This document shows positions 25,701-37,491 of a stretch of 64,000 bases of DNA, piece by piece (position 1 is the first letter of the stretch; each line of letters begins with the position of its first letter). Under the pieces are notes generated by a model. That model did not search any database. It was not told where the DNA came from and saw nothing but the letters and a program-made list of their open reading frames with translations. Position numbers and translations under genes: made by a program. The stretch covers positions 80,070,142-80,134,141 of the forward strand of contig CM049306.1 in the NCBI GenBank assembly GCA_026874595.1. Direction: 5' to 3'. The stretch comes from Sipunculus nudus. Lineage: Eukaryota; Annelida; Sipuncula; Golfingiida; Sipunculidae.

Positions 25701-28700
25701 AAGAGCACCATCAACCATCGATCACTTTACTCAAATGAGCATCATCACCCACTGGTCACCTTTCTCAAATGAGCCTCATTACCCCTTGGTCACTTTTCTC
25801 AAATTAGTCTCATCAACCATCGGTCACTTCATTTTGTTCTATTTAACAGAAAACGGCAAAAACACAAGAAGCCATTTGTAAATAGGTCAGAATATAGATT
25901 ATCTGTGTTTAAAGATTATTTATTATTTTATTGACTCAATTGTTTAGAACTCAAGGATTGTATACAATAATATATATAATGTTTCAGACTCTCTGACCGA
26001 GAAGGACCTAGACTGTGATTGCCAATTGCCATGCCAACGTGTGACATATGAACCTATTTTGTCGTATGCCCACGTGTCTTGGTCGGGAGTGGCGCGACGG
26101 CAAGAGACCGGGATAGATGAAAAGTTCAAACATGCACGAGAAGTTGAAAGAAGGGTGAAGGAGCACATAGCCAGCCGTGACAAACAGATAATCGAAGCTG
26201 TAGTTAAGAAAGTTAGTATACCTCAGTAAAAGTATTGCCCCGGTGTTTATTTTATTTTTAACTTAATAAGCTCCATTCAGTTTTCCAAATCACACTTTTC
26301 GCTATTACCATATTTATTCTTATTGTAAGTAACAGATCATATAGTCTTGAAACAGAGCAGAGATGCTTATTTCATTCAGTACGGAGAAGACATGACTTTA
26401 GAGTACCTAAACACTTTAAACTAATATTCAACATTACATTCAAATAATATAAGCCCAGCGGGTGGAAAAAATATTATTCCTTTTAGATGTGGTAGCATTG
26501 ATATTACAGACACTTTATTTTCTAAAATGATGTTCAACATATGATCGTTCACATATAATATTATATCAAATATACATTTATTTTTAGACAGAGGGCCGAT
26601 TACACATAGGCGGAAGGTTAATTTACCTGTTTGGAGAGCAGCCATTGGCTAAAGGGACGAGACGCTCGGCGGGTGACGTGTACTTACGTCTCATTACGGA
26701 ACTGCAAAAGGTGAACAAAGAATATGAAGCAAAACTACAACAGATTGAAGCATTTCCTACGCTGACATCTGTGCTTTGGATATCAAATGAATTTCCAAAA
26801 GTATTAGACCTGAATGGTTCTGTGTCTGGGTTTGCAACAATATTGCATCATTGTTCCACAGGTCTACCCCTGCCAGCACAAGCCGGGCCTGACGCATGCG
26901 GAATCGTTTGTGAAAGGGATAAGAAAAATTATATAGGATGTCGTGAGCACGACCTTCGCAGACTTGACCAAGACCTCGAGGTGGCAGAAGATGATCTGGA
27001 GGGTCTTTATAAAGCATATATGCTTTTATTAGAGTTTCTGTTCTATAGAACAAATATGGCCTACAAAGAAAATGAAGTTCACCTTAACTGTTCAAATATG
27101 CTATCAACTTCAGTATCAATCTGGAAGGCAGACTTTGAAGAAGCGTTCTGCGCTACAAAATCATACAAAAACGCATCTGAAAACGATTGGTTATCCAAAA
27201 TAAGTGCTGTTGCGGAACTACTTTTAGTATACCCACAAATGATGACAAACTTGAAACAAGTTACAGACATCGCAGGGTCCTGCTCCTGGTTCACGCCAAC
27301 TAAGAGTGATCTAGATAAATACAACACATTCTACACGCATTTACAATCGGCCGCTGAGACAAGCGGTTCCGCTTTCGAGATAATGGGGTTTTTGAATGAA
27401 TGTCTCTGGAAAAGTAATGAGAGAATAGGCCGTGTAGGCGAATGGCTGGAAGAGCATCTCCAAAGTTACCTGGTGGGAAATATAACAAAGCAACAGATGC
27501 AGGTGGAAATGCAGAAGATACACATTTCCAAATCACACTGGGATCTTTTGAATTGTGGCAATAGTTTAAAAAATCTAAATCTACTCCTAGTCAGCATGAA
27601 TAAACTTTTCCTTGAGAACCTTAACGAAACAAATTATCTATTTCCTCCAGTGCGACCTGACTTTAAGAAATCAATTGCCGAGTATCTTGGACTCGGGTCA
27701 TCAGATGACACAGCCCTGCACAACCAGTTGAACACATTCTTTGAAGCCTATCTTCAGAATGCAAGAGATCGATATAACGAAACGTTTGGTTATTATACAG
27801 AGCTGGACAAGACTATTGATTCCTTAGTGAAAGATTTCGACAGCTTCGTGGAAGGACTTGCCATAGATGAGGAGTTTTACAAGTGAGTATGGCGCCCATT
27901 TATAACATAGCACAGCGTATTGTAACTAAAAATTAGCTTGATATTCAAGCGTTTAATGTTGTTGCCATTAAAATTGTCCTTGACATTTAATCACGAAAAC
28001 CTAAATAATTCAATTGCAAATGCAAATTTATATATCTTTCCTTTGGGTCGCTCTGATGCAAGATCAATTGTATTTTTAATACAGAAAAACCTTGCCGAAC
28101 AACTATCTCGGTTTAGCGGCCACCTCAAAATAGCTCACGGTCCCGATTCTTTTTTCATTTGAAAGACCTTGCTTAGGCGACCACTTGACCACATTATTGA
28201 GGTCTGGTTTGTGGTCGTAAAAGTTATGCATCATTCTCTGTATTCAATATCGTGCAGATCAATCAAACCTTCCTTCTCCAATGTTTGTATTTGAAAACGG
28301 TGAATATGCGCAATCAGCGCGAGCTGGATGAAAATATGCGTGTGAACATGAATGTAGAAATCCTGTATTTGATGGAGATGTATTGAGTAAATACATGTGT
28401 GGTAAACCCACACGTGTCTTATGAAAATGTGTGTTGTGAACATGGATTTCTATTTATTGAATGTGTGTGGTGACCGTCGACGTAGTTATATTGTGCCAAA
28501 TGAATATGTGTGTTTTGAACATTGTTATGAGGAACATGTATTGAATGAATTTGTGTGGTGTGCATGAACGTGTTGATCATGCGCCTATTGATGAGTCTTT
28601 TATCCAAAACACATTAAAAAATGACATCATCTAGCGGCAAATTAGAACAACTAGGCAAAATGGTGTTTTACAATTAGTTGTCTTTATACTTCATATACAA

Positions 28701-30509
28701 CCAACAACCATAACTTGCATTTTTTCACTGTTTGTCAACATGGGCGCATGTACCATGTGTACTAACAGATTGTAGATAAGGTAAAACATCCGTAACATCC
28801 GAGGCATTATATGGACCTTTGCTATGGGGGATTTCCTACAGTTCATTCAGAGTAGGATAAAATTAATAAATTTTACAGATGATGGCGTTTTGCAATGAGT
28901 GGTCTTTTAACTTCAGTATATATGCAACCAACAACCTTAACATTAAAGGGAGTAGCACCAGAATATCTGATTGAAGCTCTTACAATATATAATATTAAAC
29001 AGTTATGGTCAGCCACGGTCGGCAAGTTAACGATGATGTCAGGTGTAATTTGTCTCCACTCCATCAAGCCTTTTTTGCATCAGTAGGTCCTATGCTTAAG
29101 AACGCTTTATCCCAGATATACAGATAACATGTCAACTGACTTCTTAACAGGCAACACTGAAGACTTAACTATTTAAACTCTGTTATGATTGTTAAGCCAT
29201 TGGCTATAGCAAAAAATAAATGGACATTTTTATAATAGATATATTTCTTTATTTACATAACAGAAAATATCTTGCTAAAGCTTTTGTTCTTATCCATATG
29301 GGACTAACATTACCACACTCGTGCATAGAGAAACATGAAAATATTTATAAAGTTATATGTAAGATTTTATCTAAATGTGTGTATACTTAAATAATCGAAC
29401 ATAAAATAAATATGAGTTCACAGACATAACACTTGCCAATAGTTGGCTGGCATAAATGTTAGCAGAATTAGAGGGGGGGGGGGGCGCTAAGGGCGCCCCC
29501 TATGAATACGCCCCTGATTTCAAGTGATAAGCATGGAAATGGTGAATATGTTGAAGAGTACTCAATGAACATGTGCGGAAACCTGGTAAGCTACACATGG
29601 GTATGTTGAACTCCGGAACTTATTGGTTGTGAAGTTTTGCTTGGTAAGCTTGCGGATGGTAAACTTACGTGTAATATATAATGGTAAAATACTTGTAAAG
29701 CGAAATAGCAACGAAAATGTACTTGCCTGATAAAACTGCGCTTGATGGACAGCCGTGAGGTGAATACTGTAGTTGGCTTTACATTCGAGGGGTTAAAAAT
29801 TTCGCCATATTTCTGCTTTTTCAGTAATTTGCGAGAGTTCAATTTTCGTGATTACACCTATGAGTAACCCACACAGACTATAACAATAATTATTAAAATT
29901 AGGTATAGTAATAATGTGTAGACAAATCAAAACAATTCAAAGATGACTCAAAGGAAAACCGAACGAGTGAAAAATACTTTTTTATTACTGGTAAATAGTG
30001 CTAGATTTGCTATCATTTATAACATACATCTTCGTAGGGTAACAGACAAGATCTGTTATTATTGATATATAAATCATTTTCGCCTCGACCTCTCCACCAA
30101 GATGGGGCCTCTATCGCGAATTGGAATATCGCGAATTGGTAAATCTCGCGAACAAAAAGACAGCTTCAGTATGTGTGGTGAAAATAAACATCGGGAACAT
30201 GTAATTTGATAACATTAAAAAGATAACTGAGGTAAATTACCAGTGCTGCTTCCTAATCGTGTTTTAATTTACGTGAGTCGGGAATATTTAGCCTAATATG
30301 TGATATCGTTTACAGTGAAAACTTCATCAAGATGGATATTTTCTACAACTCGCTGTCCTACGATAAGGTCTCTCAACACAAGGCTTTGGAGTTGTTCAGT
30401 CTCCTGAGTGAGGTTGGGGGTTTCATGGGCTTGTTGCTTGGCGCCAGTGTCCTCACACTGTTTGAATTCCTCGACTACCTGACTCACATGATCATCAATA
30501 AGTGGAGAA
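16712..30509 (+). CDS. DEG/ENaC sodium channel subunit with large extracellular insertion (partial: TM1 and C-tail exons not found)
   Basis: Ten exons join in frame: 71, 85, 116, 83, 99, 139, 54, 224, 1295 and 194 bp, about 787 residues. DEG/ENaC proteins are trimeric, amiloride-sensitive cation channels with two membrane helices and a cysteine-rich extracellular domain. Landmarks in order are CTWKGKPCN and GVCYTFN (finger/palm), GSSLSLTLN, VLLHDQ...VGPGTHT, LPDPHGNC, CKFTC...CGC, PC...TFTCVLPYW, CDCQLPCQ...Y, ENFIKMDIFY and GGFMGLLLGASVLTLFEFLD (TM2). The filter triplet GAS is present. ASIC-type channels normally have only a few dozen residues between the CxC...C...Y block and the ENxx strand; here about 480 residues intervene. 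The exons for the cytoplasmic N-terminus, TM1 and the FPAVTxCN region were not found upstream. The last exon ends in a donor, so the C-terminal tail is also missing. Confidence 0.92.
17274..17358 (+). CDS. DEG/ENaC exon 2
   Basis: This 85-bp exon lies after a T-rich tract and CAG, with donor GTCAGA. It reads VSPPVKSDDYNSSGVILSL and then AHQSEDLIT, the segment just before the first conserved cysteine. NSS is a possible glycosylation site. Confidence 0.8.
18004..18119 (+). CDS. DEG/ENaC exon 3
   Basis: This 116-bp exon reads RCTWKGKPCNSSNYKLRFTS and then YGVCYTFNGDDEP. The C.W.G..C and G.CYTFN motifs are family signatures. The donor is GTATGC. Confidence 0.93.
19050..20170. repeat. Dispersed repeat in DEG/ENaC intron 3
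   Basis: Several CACCAGGGGGTGCTAC / CACCAGGGGGCGTGGTAC phrases (19706, 20146) and CTCGAAGGAAATTTTTC-like wording occur here. It is related to the repeat at 15-16.3 kb. No gene was seen. Confidence 0.5.
20710..20792 (+). CDS. DEG/ENaC exon 4
   Basis: This 83-bp exon reads GSGSSLSLTLNTEQYEKMPG, then PHHGEGLK. It is the conserved G..GL.L.LN strand followed by a variable loop. The donor is GTAAGT in phase 0. Confidence 0.92.
21406..21504 (+). CDS. DEG/ENaC exon 5
   Basis: This exon reads VLLHDQSEEPLIKDLGFAVG, then PGTHTLVGVKRVE, matching the family's V.IH......P......V.PG pattern. The donor is either GTAGTG after VE or GTTGAG after KR, and both are phase 0, so the end could be 21498. Confidence 0.9.
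22443..22581 (+). CDS. DEG/ENaC exon 6
   Basis: This 139-bp exon reads ISSLPDPHGNC, then CKFTCQSREIASRCGC. The LP.P.G.C motif and the C...C........C.C spacing are typical of the thumb disulfide ladder. The donor is GTCAGT. Confidence 0.93.
22640..22760 (-). repeat. tRNA-derived SINE-like fragment
   Basis: On the minus strand GATAGGTGGTGATAGTACTCG resembles an A-box region and GGTTCAGTTCC a B box, about 45 bp apart. An AT tract borders it at 22629-22642. Confidence 0.4.
23878..24790. repeat. Tandem repeat with period of about 277 bp
   Basis: GTCTGCAGCATAAACGT starts copies near 23885 and 24158, and a variant starts near 24435. Each copy continues through GTAGGTGGCGCCACC-like, CCTGCAAAATTTCAGGT and GGCAGATGAACAGATGGA phrases. 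There are three copies and a partial fourth, in DEG/ENaC intron 6. Confidence 0.8.
25162..25215 (+). CDS. DEG/ENaC exon 7
   Basis: This 54-bp exon reads DVAPCNINTTFTCVLPYWG. PC...C and LPYW-type residues follow exon 6 as expected. NTT is a possible glycosylation site. The donor is GTAAGT. Confidence 0.88.
25558..25832. repeat. Minisatellite, about 34-bp unit, eight copies
   Basis: The unit is close to CTCAAATGAGCATCATCACC followed by CATTGGTCACTTTT. Copies vary in length by 1-3 bp. It lies in DEG/ENaC intron 7 and gives a spurious repetitive open frame. Confidence 0.88.
25988..26211 (+). CDS. DEG/ENaC exon 8
   Basis: This 224-bp exon reads CDCQLPCQRVTYEPILSYAH and VSWSG, the conserved C.C...C....Y....S.....W block. 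It then enters a strongly charged, probably helical stretch (KFKHAREVERRVKEHIASRD) that is not typical of the family. The donor GTTAGT is in phase 0, and an in-frame stop follows 18 bp into the intron. Confidence 0.87.
26588..27882 (+). CDS. DEG/ENaC exon 9: large insertion exon of about 431 codons
   Basis: The exon starts after TTTATTTTTAG in phase 0 and ends AA before donor GTGAGT (phase 2), matching both neighbours. It begins TEGRLHIGGRLIYLFGEQP and ends DSFVEGLAIDEEFYN across the junction. Visible features are nine cysteines, six N-x-S/T sequons, no hydrophobic stretch long enough for a membrane helix, and many predicted helical, acidic segments. All of this fits an extracellular helical domain. 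No homologous domain was recognised. The other nine exons are 54-224 bp, so this single long exon looks like a later addition. Confidence 0.88.
27883..30315. other. DEG/ENaC intron 9
   Basis: No exon was found. At 28320-28570 a GTG/CATGTGTGGTGAAC-like phrase recurs irregularly. A G-rich run and GGGGCGTATTCATAGG (other strand) near 29468-29515 look like one end of a hAT-like element. Confidence 0.5.
30316..30509 (+). CDS. DEG/ENaC exon 10: last palm strand and TM2
   Basis: This 194-bp exon reads ENFIKMDIFYNSLSYDKVSQ, then GGFMGLLLGASVLTLFEFLD. The GG, GAS filter and SVLT..E are hallmark pore residues of DEG/ENaC channels. It ends KWR plus one base before GTAAGT, so a tail exon must follow downstream and was not identified. 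Confidence 0.93.
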
Positions 30510-30629
30510 GTAAGTGAAGAAAACAGTGATAACATCTGGCAGGATAAAACAGATACATAACCATATGGGTGGTCTCAATACAATGTATATTATAGTAAAA
30601 GTTATTTTACAGAAAAAAAGTACAACGTA

Positions 30630-33330
30630 TGAGTGAAGAAAGTTAAGCTTTCATAAGAAATTTGAATATTTTGGATATAGGACCTTGCTTTGAGGTTAAG
30701 GCGTAGTAATACACAGCCGACTGACCAGGTTTGAGCCCGCCTGTGTATCAAAGGCATAATGCTGTAATGTTATTTCAATGAATTATAATATATTCTCAAT
30801 AATTGAATTGCCAAATTCATCAAATGGACATTCAATCCAAAAATCCTTAATGCATTTTCTGTTTTGGTTGCAACTGCAAGGAATTATAATATATTAAGAA
30901 CTTTCCTTATGACGTGGAATAATATGTAAAAGGCAAAACGCAGTACCGCCTGGTGCATGGCTGTGGATAATTTTGTTATGAACGTTGTTTTCCTATCCAG
31001 TTTTATAGGACCTGGTTTGAATTCTTACATGCCATATAACATATATATATCCTTGAACTTAGTTTTTGTTCCTTTTTATAGAAGGAAACAAATCAATTTG
31101 TTAACCTACATGTATTTTGATTTGTAAAGAGGGCTATATTTGAAGGTCCTCTTTCAAAGTATCTTTGTTTTTATATAAATATTAATAACATATATAATAC
31201 ACTTACTGCAAAATATCAATTGAAATTTGTAAATTCAGGGAATATGATTTAAATTAGGATGAAAATAATATAAAAAAATATATATGTTTGATGTAAACAT
31301 TCATGTCAGTGAATTCATAATGCTGTTGTTTATTAGTCTATAAATGTTGCAGGTAAAATATAGAATATGTCATTGCTTGATATACAAACTTTATTGAACC
31401 TCTTTAGAGGACAAACACAGCTGATTAAATATTTTTTTTAATATACAGATTTTTAGGTCAGCTGAAGGTGAAGAAAGTTTAGTTTTCAAAAAGAATACGA
31501 ACATTTAGTTAGTAAGACCTGATCTTGTGGAACCTAACTATGTTTCAGTGGCACAGTGGTGAAATGTTATTCAAATGAATTATGATATATTCTCTATAAT
31601 TGATTTAGGAAATTCATGAAATAGGCACACAGAATTGATTTATTCCAAATTTTAGTTACGCCTGATGATTGAAATTAGATATAAATATTCTGAATTGTTT
31701 GCAACAGCAATAAATTATTAAAATTCAATGAGTTTCCTTATGACATGGAATAATATGTGAAAGGCAAACCATGGAACAACCTAGATCATGGCCGTGTCTA
31801 AAGATTGATATAAAACGTTAATATTTTTGTATCCAGTTTTATAGGATCTGGTTTGAATTGTTACGTGCTATATAACATAAATATTCCTTGAACTTAATAT
31901 TAGTTCTCGTGTATAGAAAGAAACAAATCCATTTATTTAACTTCATGTTTTTTTTCTTTGAAAAAATTACCTTTGTCCCTTTTTAATTAATGTTTATAAC
32001 AAACATATTGCACTCACTGCAAAATATCAATTAAAATGTGTACATCCAGGGCACATAATTAAAACAAAACATTTACTACATATTTGGTGTGGTTGCTTTT
32101 ATTAAAATAAAAAGAAGAAAAAAAGTGAAGAAAGTTTAGTTTTCTAAAAAAAATTGAATATTTAGTTGAATGAATTATGATATATTCTCTATAATTGATT
32201 TACGAAATTCATGAAATAGGCATACAGAATTGATTTATCCCAAATTTTAGTTACGCCTGATGATTGAAATTAGAAAAAAAAATTAAAAAATTAAAAAAAA
32301 AGGAAAAAAAATTGTATAAAAAAGATATATGTTTGATGTAAATATTCATGTCAGGGAATTCATGATGTTGTTGTTAATTAGAGTCTATAAATATAGCACG
32401 TAAAAAATGTGTAATATGTCATTGCTTCATATACAAGCTTTATTGAAACTCTTTATAAGAAAAACACAGCTGATTATATTTAATTTTTGAATTTGCAGGA
32501 TAATATATTTTCTTAATGTAAAATTGGTCTAGCTCAGCTGAAGGTTAAGAAAGTTTAGCTGTCAAATGAAATTTAAATATTTAGGGAGTAGAACCTGCAC
32601 TAATGGTTAAGGCGTAGGAATACAGAACAGGCGGTCCCGGGTTGGAAACCGCTTGTGTATCAATGGCATAGTGGTGAAAAAAATTTTAATTAATTGTAAC
32701 ACATTCCCGATATTTGATATACCATATTCATATATTGGTCATTTAGAATTAATATATTCAAAAATGTTATTTATGCCTCAAGTCGTATATACTTCGTATA
32801 TAAAGTTTCTGTCTTGTTTGCAACAGTAATGCATAATCAAATTTCAAAGAGTTTCCTTGTGACGTTGAGTAATATGAGAAAGGCCGAACCCGGTACCACC
32901 TGGTGTATGGTAGTGTATAAACATTAAACGTTAATGTTTTGTATCTAGTATTAAAGGGCCTGGTTTGAATTCTTTAATGCCCCATATCATTCATGTTTAA
33001 CTTCATGTTTTTTATTTGTTTATTGCAAGGTCCTGCTATTCCCTGCGTTATATTTATATACATATTTATAACATATATAATGCACTCACTGCAAAATATC
33101 AATTTAAATTTGTATGTTCAGGGCACAAAAATACTTATACTACATGTCGGTGTGGTTGCTTTTATTAAAATAAAAAAATAGAATGAAAATAATATTTAAA
33201 AAAATCAATGTTTGATGTTATCATTAAAGACTGAGAATTCGTGATGTTCTTGTTTATTATTATTCTATAAATAATGAGTGTGAAATGTGGTATTTGTTAT
33301 TGCTTTACATACAAACTTTATTGTCCTACT
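30630..33330. repeat. Large tandem repeat with four unequal copies
   Basis: The phrase GTGAAGAAAGTTTAGTTTTC (variants) begins copies near 30632, 31469, 32124 and 32545. Shared downstream text includes CCTTATGAC.T.GAATAATATG, CCAGTTTTATAGG..CTGGTTTGAATT and CACTCACTGCAAAATATCAA. The third copy is shortened. Copies 1 and 4 contain tRNA-like boxes (GGTTAAGGCGTAG with GGTTTGAGCCC or GGGTTGGAAACC). Confidence 0.82.
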
Positions 33331-36300
33331 TTAGAAAATAAACGAATAATATATTTATTTTTCAGAATATATAAATATTTTTATTTAAATCATATTTAAA
33401 GCTCGTCCGACCCTCCGTCTGGTAGTCTGTTAGCAGGCAACAAATTGGAAAGTTCTAGAATTTCTTAACTTGATTTTCGGGGAGGTCAGTTCTTGAATCA
33501 TCACCCAGGAGTGCAGAATAAAGTCACCAAGACCTATGTTCTTCGAGTTATAGGGCGTGTTTGCACCCGAGAAATCATGTTTTATTGATAACATTTGATA
33601 CAAAAGTTCCAGTATATTATTCATGCATTGATTACAAATTGACCATGGACAGTTACACGAGGTGTTGTAAGAGCTGAATTTAATTTTATCATTATCATGC
33701 ATTTTTACCCTGAATTTTCGAGTTATCAGCAATCATGTCTCTTTGTTAACAGTGCTTTAATTTAAAGGGGGCGTATCAAGGGGTCCAACCCTGTCAAAAT
33801 GAAAGCAGTTTCAGCTCCTGGACTTTCGAGTGTCCTGAAACCAGGTTAGGTAGACTTATTAATCATTGTCTCGTCTACCCAGCGATGCGTACTTATGAAT
33901 GTAGTGAAGCTTCATGCGGCTGTCCTACCTTCCATCTTTCCGTTTGTTCTTTATTCCGTAATTATATATAATAGTGCACACATTATATACCAAAATTAAC
34001 TTTCACACACCACAAACGGATAGAACGAGAATGTTTTTTATTGAGTTCCCAAGGTCAAAGATCATAGTTACAGGACCAATTTCTTTAAAAAAAGCAAGTG
34101 GACGCATTTAAAGCCAAACTTTCGTATCAAACCTACCATCTTTTTCATATAGCTCCAACAAAAATAGTACATGGCCACAGGGCTGTTCTGGTGATTTTCA
34201 CATCGCCCAGGCTGACAGTTTAATACGCCCAGTTTCTCATCAATTAATGCATGTATTGCCTTGATTCGTATTATGTTTATTTTCTTTTGTTCCGCCATTA
34301 GCTAAAGACTGGTTGAACCACTTGCGTTTTTTGTTCAAGAAATATATGGATCACACTTTTTCCTCGTCAGTCCGCACTGCAGCATTGAAAGGTGGCTATC
34401 AAGAGGCCAGTATGTCGGTCTGATCGTTTTTCAGATGTTCGCAGCTGAGCGTCATGACCATTGGGTCTCTTTATCAACTGTATATCACTACGCTGCCTCG
34501 CTGTCACGGTTATTTATGGGCTTCAGACTTATTGTTAAAAATCAAAATAGGCTGAGTTATGGTACATAATTTCGAACACAACTTTTCAATAGATTATTAA
34601 ATATGTGTCAATCTCTCGCTATCATTATGTGTATCAGTGTAATGTTGTGGTTGATGTAGGGCCTGATCATTTATGCACTTAGATATTGTGATGTTTTTAA
34701 TGTTGGTATTAGTTTTGAGGTAACAATGATCAAGGACTTAATGTTCCATGTATGTCACGTAAAATACCCTTTATGTCAAGTGACATTAAGATATATATAT
34801 ATTTGTAACCCTGTTACCATTCATCTCTTGGTAGCATTAAGATGGACATAAAAACCCTCACCCACTCACACCCATATATTTTGGTGCCCCCCCCCATCGT
34901 TTGTAAATATTGTAGTTCTCACTATATATGATATATGCGGGATGATTTAATCCTAGATTTTGATTTACCATAGGGCGGACCATTCGGTCAGATTTTTGCA
35001 TTTTCTTTGGGAAAATTCTCGCCCTTGGGGATTCTCCTAACTTCTGCGGCTGAATAATAACAATTTTCATTTTACTGTCCACATTTAGAGAACTCAATGA
35101 AGCTCTTATGCTTTTAAATGGCTTCAGTTCAGGTTATTCAGAAGATATCCTCTCTTGCAAGCCACTGACAACTTCTTTGTGAGATTTATGCTTCTGGGGT
35201 TATCTTTTCTTACTTAACCATATCCTCACAGGCAAAGTTCTGTCCAGGTCCTTGGTCCCCCATCACCTTGATTTTCGGCATACCCAGCCAGTATTTGCTG
35301 TTAATTAATTTATTGAGGGTGCAAAGATCCCGTCCTTTTATAGGAAACTCAATGACCACCCATAATCAACTCCAGCTCTTTTTACATTTCTCAATGGTGG
35401 TCTAGCACTCGTGCTAAAAACAATGATTAATTCTTCAAAATTGAAACCAACTTTGGACTGATCCTGGAAACAAATTGCATTGACAAAAGTAAGAAAATTT
35501 GGCCCTAAGACTGGAAATTTTTAATTCTGAAACTGATTTACAGATGAAAACCCCTATAGAGGCAGACATGGTAGTGCCATGCATGTGTTATATGTCACGT
35601 GCCCAACTCTGATATTTATTCGTATGCTATTTTTAATTCTGGGATATGCATCGGATTTATTTGATGTTTTGAAATTTTATATATATGATCCACGTTACAG
35701 CATGAGAACTTTAAATTGAATTGGTATATTTACCACGAGATATTATGAGTCAAAAGGCGGGGCTTTTTCTGGGACACCCGATAAAGTCAGGGAGCCAGAT
35801 CAATTTCGAGATGAATTGCGTCAAAGTGAGCCTGTTGGGAAAAAAGACTTTTAGTTGAACCGACTTATGACCCCCTTTAAGCCAATGATTCTGTCAGCCT
35901 AACAGTAACCAGTACGTATATCAGCGTATTCAAATGTATGAACATGCACTTTTAGATGATGATAACTCATTTAAGACAAACAAAGGTAAATTTAAACATT
36001 TACAGCAATACAAAAATTCCCAAAAAACTTATTTAAGACAAACAAAGGTTTATTGAAACATTTACAACAATACAAAAATTCCCAATACCCCTAGGATTTA
36101 GTTAGAAACAACCTTTTTGTACATAGAAGTTTCACCAGGGTTTTTCAGGTTTGCAGTAGCTAGATACTTGACATTAATATGCATATCTGTACTGAGTCTT
36201 TTTAATAACTTCCAAGCGAAATTGAGTAAAAGAGAAATGTAGCAAAAAAAAAAAAAAATTGAAAAAAATGTTATCTCCTACCCCTTTATTTCACCAGTTT

Positions 36301-37226
36301 TTTTCCAGCTCTCTAAACTGATTTGACACCTGAATTACTGGGATATCGCCTTTTCCTTCTATGGACGGTATCTTATTTACTTACTATGAACTAATTATAC
36401 ACATAACAAAGAGAATTTTAAGTAATTTTGTCTCTTCGCGATATTTTTATATTCAAAAATAAAAGATATCAAGTATAGTTCCATCTTTCGTTATTTATAA
36501 AAAAAGAGGGTTATGTGTAACACTGCAGTTGGGCACTTATTATCTTGAGTAGTTGTTTCCCTCGCGCCACGTTAAGTCTCAGTATTCATTTTTTACTTTG
36601 TTAAGGTTCTTTAGATGTCTCTTTTTCAAAACATTTCTAACTCAACTAACCTTAAACATCGGAACTATGGCATTTGTACTTTGTCGATCATCCGGTTGAC
36701 CTGCCAGCCAGATGTCCATTTGGGCACAAATCAACACCGTGATACTGGTAGTTTAATTCAGACATGACATTTTGCATATAGTTAGTTATACCTAAAACTT
36801 GGTCAGTATTTCCTCCATGAAATTCAGCTAAAACCTTCGTTTTTATTTAAAACTCATTGTTACATTTGAAGAAGGTCTAACATCAAAACCTTTTGTTTTT
36901 TATCAAGTATTATCAAGCATGTCTATATCGATGAACTCATGTCCACAGTGTTTATTTAAAACACATATATTTTATTCCGCTTCATACGCTTCTATCCTTA
37001 CGATAGTAACAGAACATTTTAAAAACAAAATGATCATAAAACCTGGCCTGTAGTACTTTTAAACATTGAAAAAAATGTACCTATTTTAATTATTAACAAT
37101 AGCTGAAAATATTGTGGCGGTTTTGGTAAAATTAATAATATTCAATTTACTTTGGGAACTAACTATAAAAACTATACCCCAATAATCAAGACATCCATTA
37201 TATTGTTCGGTCAGATATATATATAT
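33331..37226. other. No gene identified
   Basis: Intergenic or intronic AT-rich sequence. A 61-bp tandem duplication lies at 35969-36090 (TTTAAGACAAACAAAGGT ... CAATACAAAAATTCCCAA twice). No exon for the DEG/ENaC C-terminus could be recognised. Confidence 0.5.
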
Positions 37227-37491
37227 GTCACAGGCGAAATTAGAATCCAGGCGGATTTAAAATCCGCCTAGGCGAGATTGAAATTTTGATTTCGCCTAGG
37301 CGAGATTGAAATCCTACATAATCATAGCAGGATTTTAATCTGGCCTAGGCGGAATCAGAATTTCAACCTCGCCTAGGCAGATTTAAAATCCTACTAGGCG
37401 AGATGGAAATTTTAATCTCGCTTAGGCGAAATCAAAATTTCAATCTCGCCTAGGCGGATTTTAAATCCGCCTGGATTCTAATTTCGCCTGT

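Noticed and set aside
25633-25881. An 82-codon plus-strand frame with repeated H/S/L-rich units
   Set aside because: It is a translation of the 34-bp intronic minisatellite.
26645-27886. Treating the 413-codon open frame as an independent single-exon gene
   Set aside because: It lacks an ATG start in a sensible position, has a strong acceptor 57 bp upstream in frame, and ends at a GTGAGT donor whose phase matches the TM2 exon.
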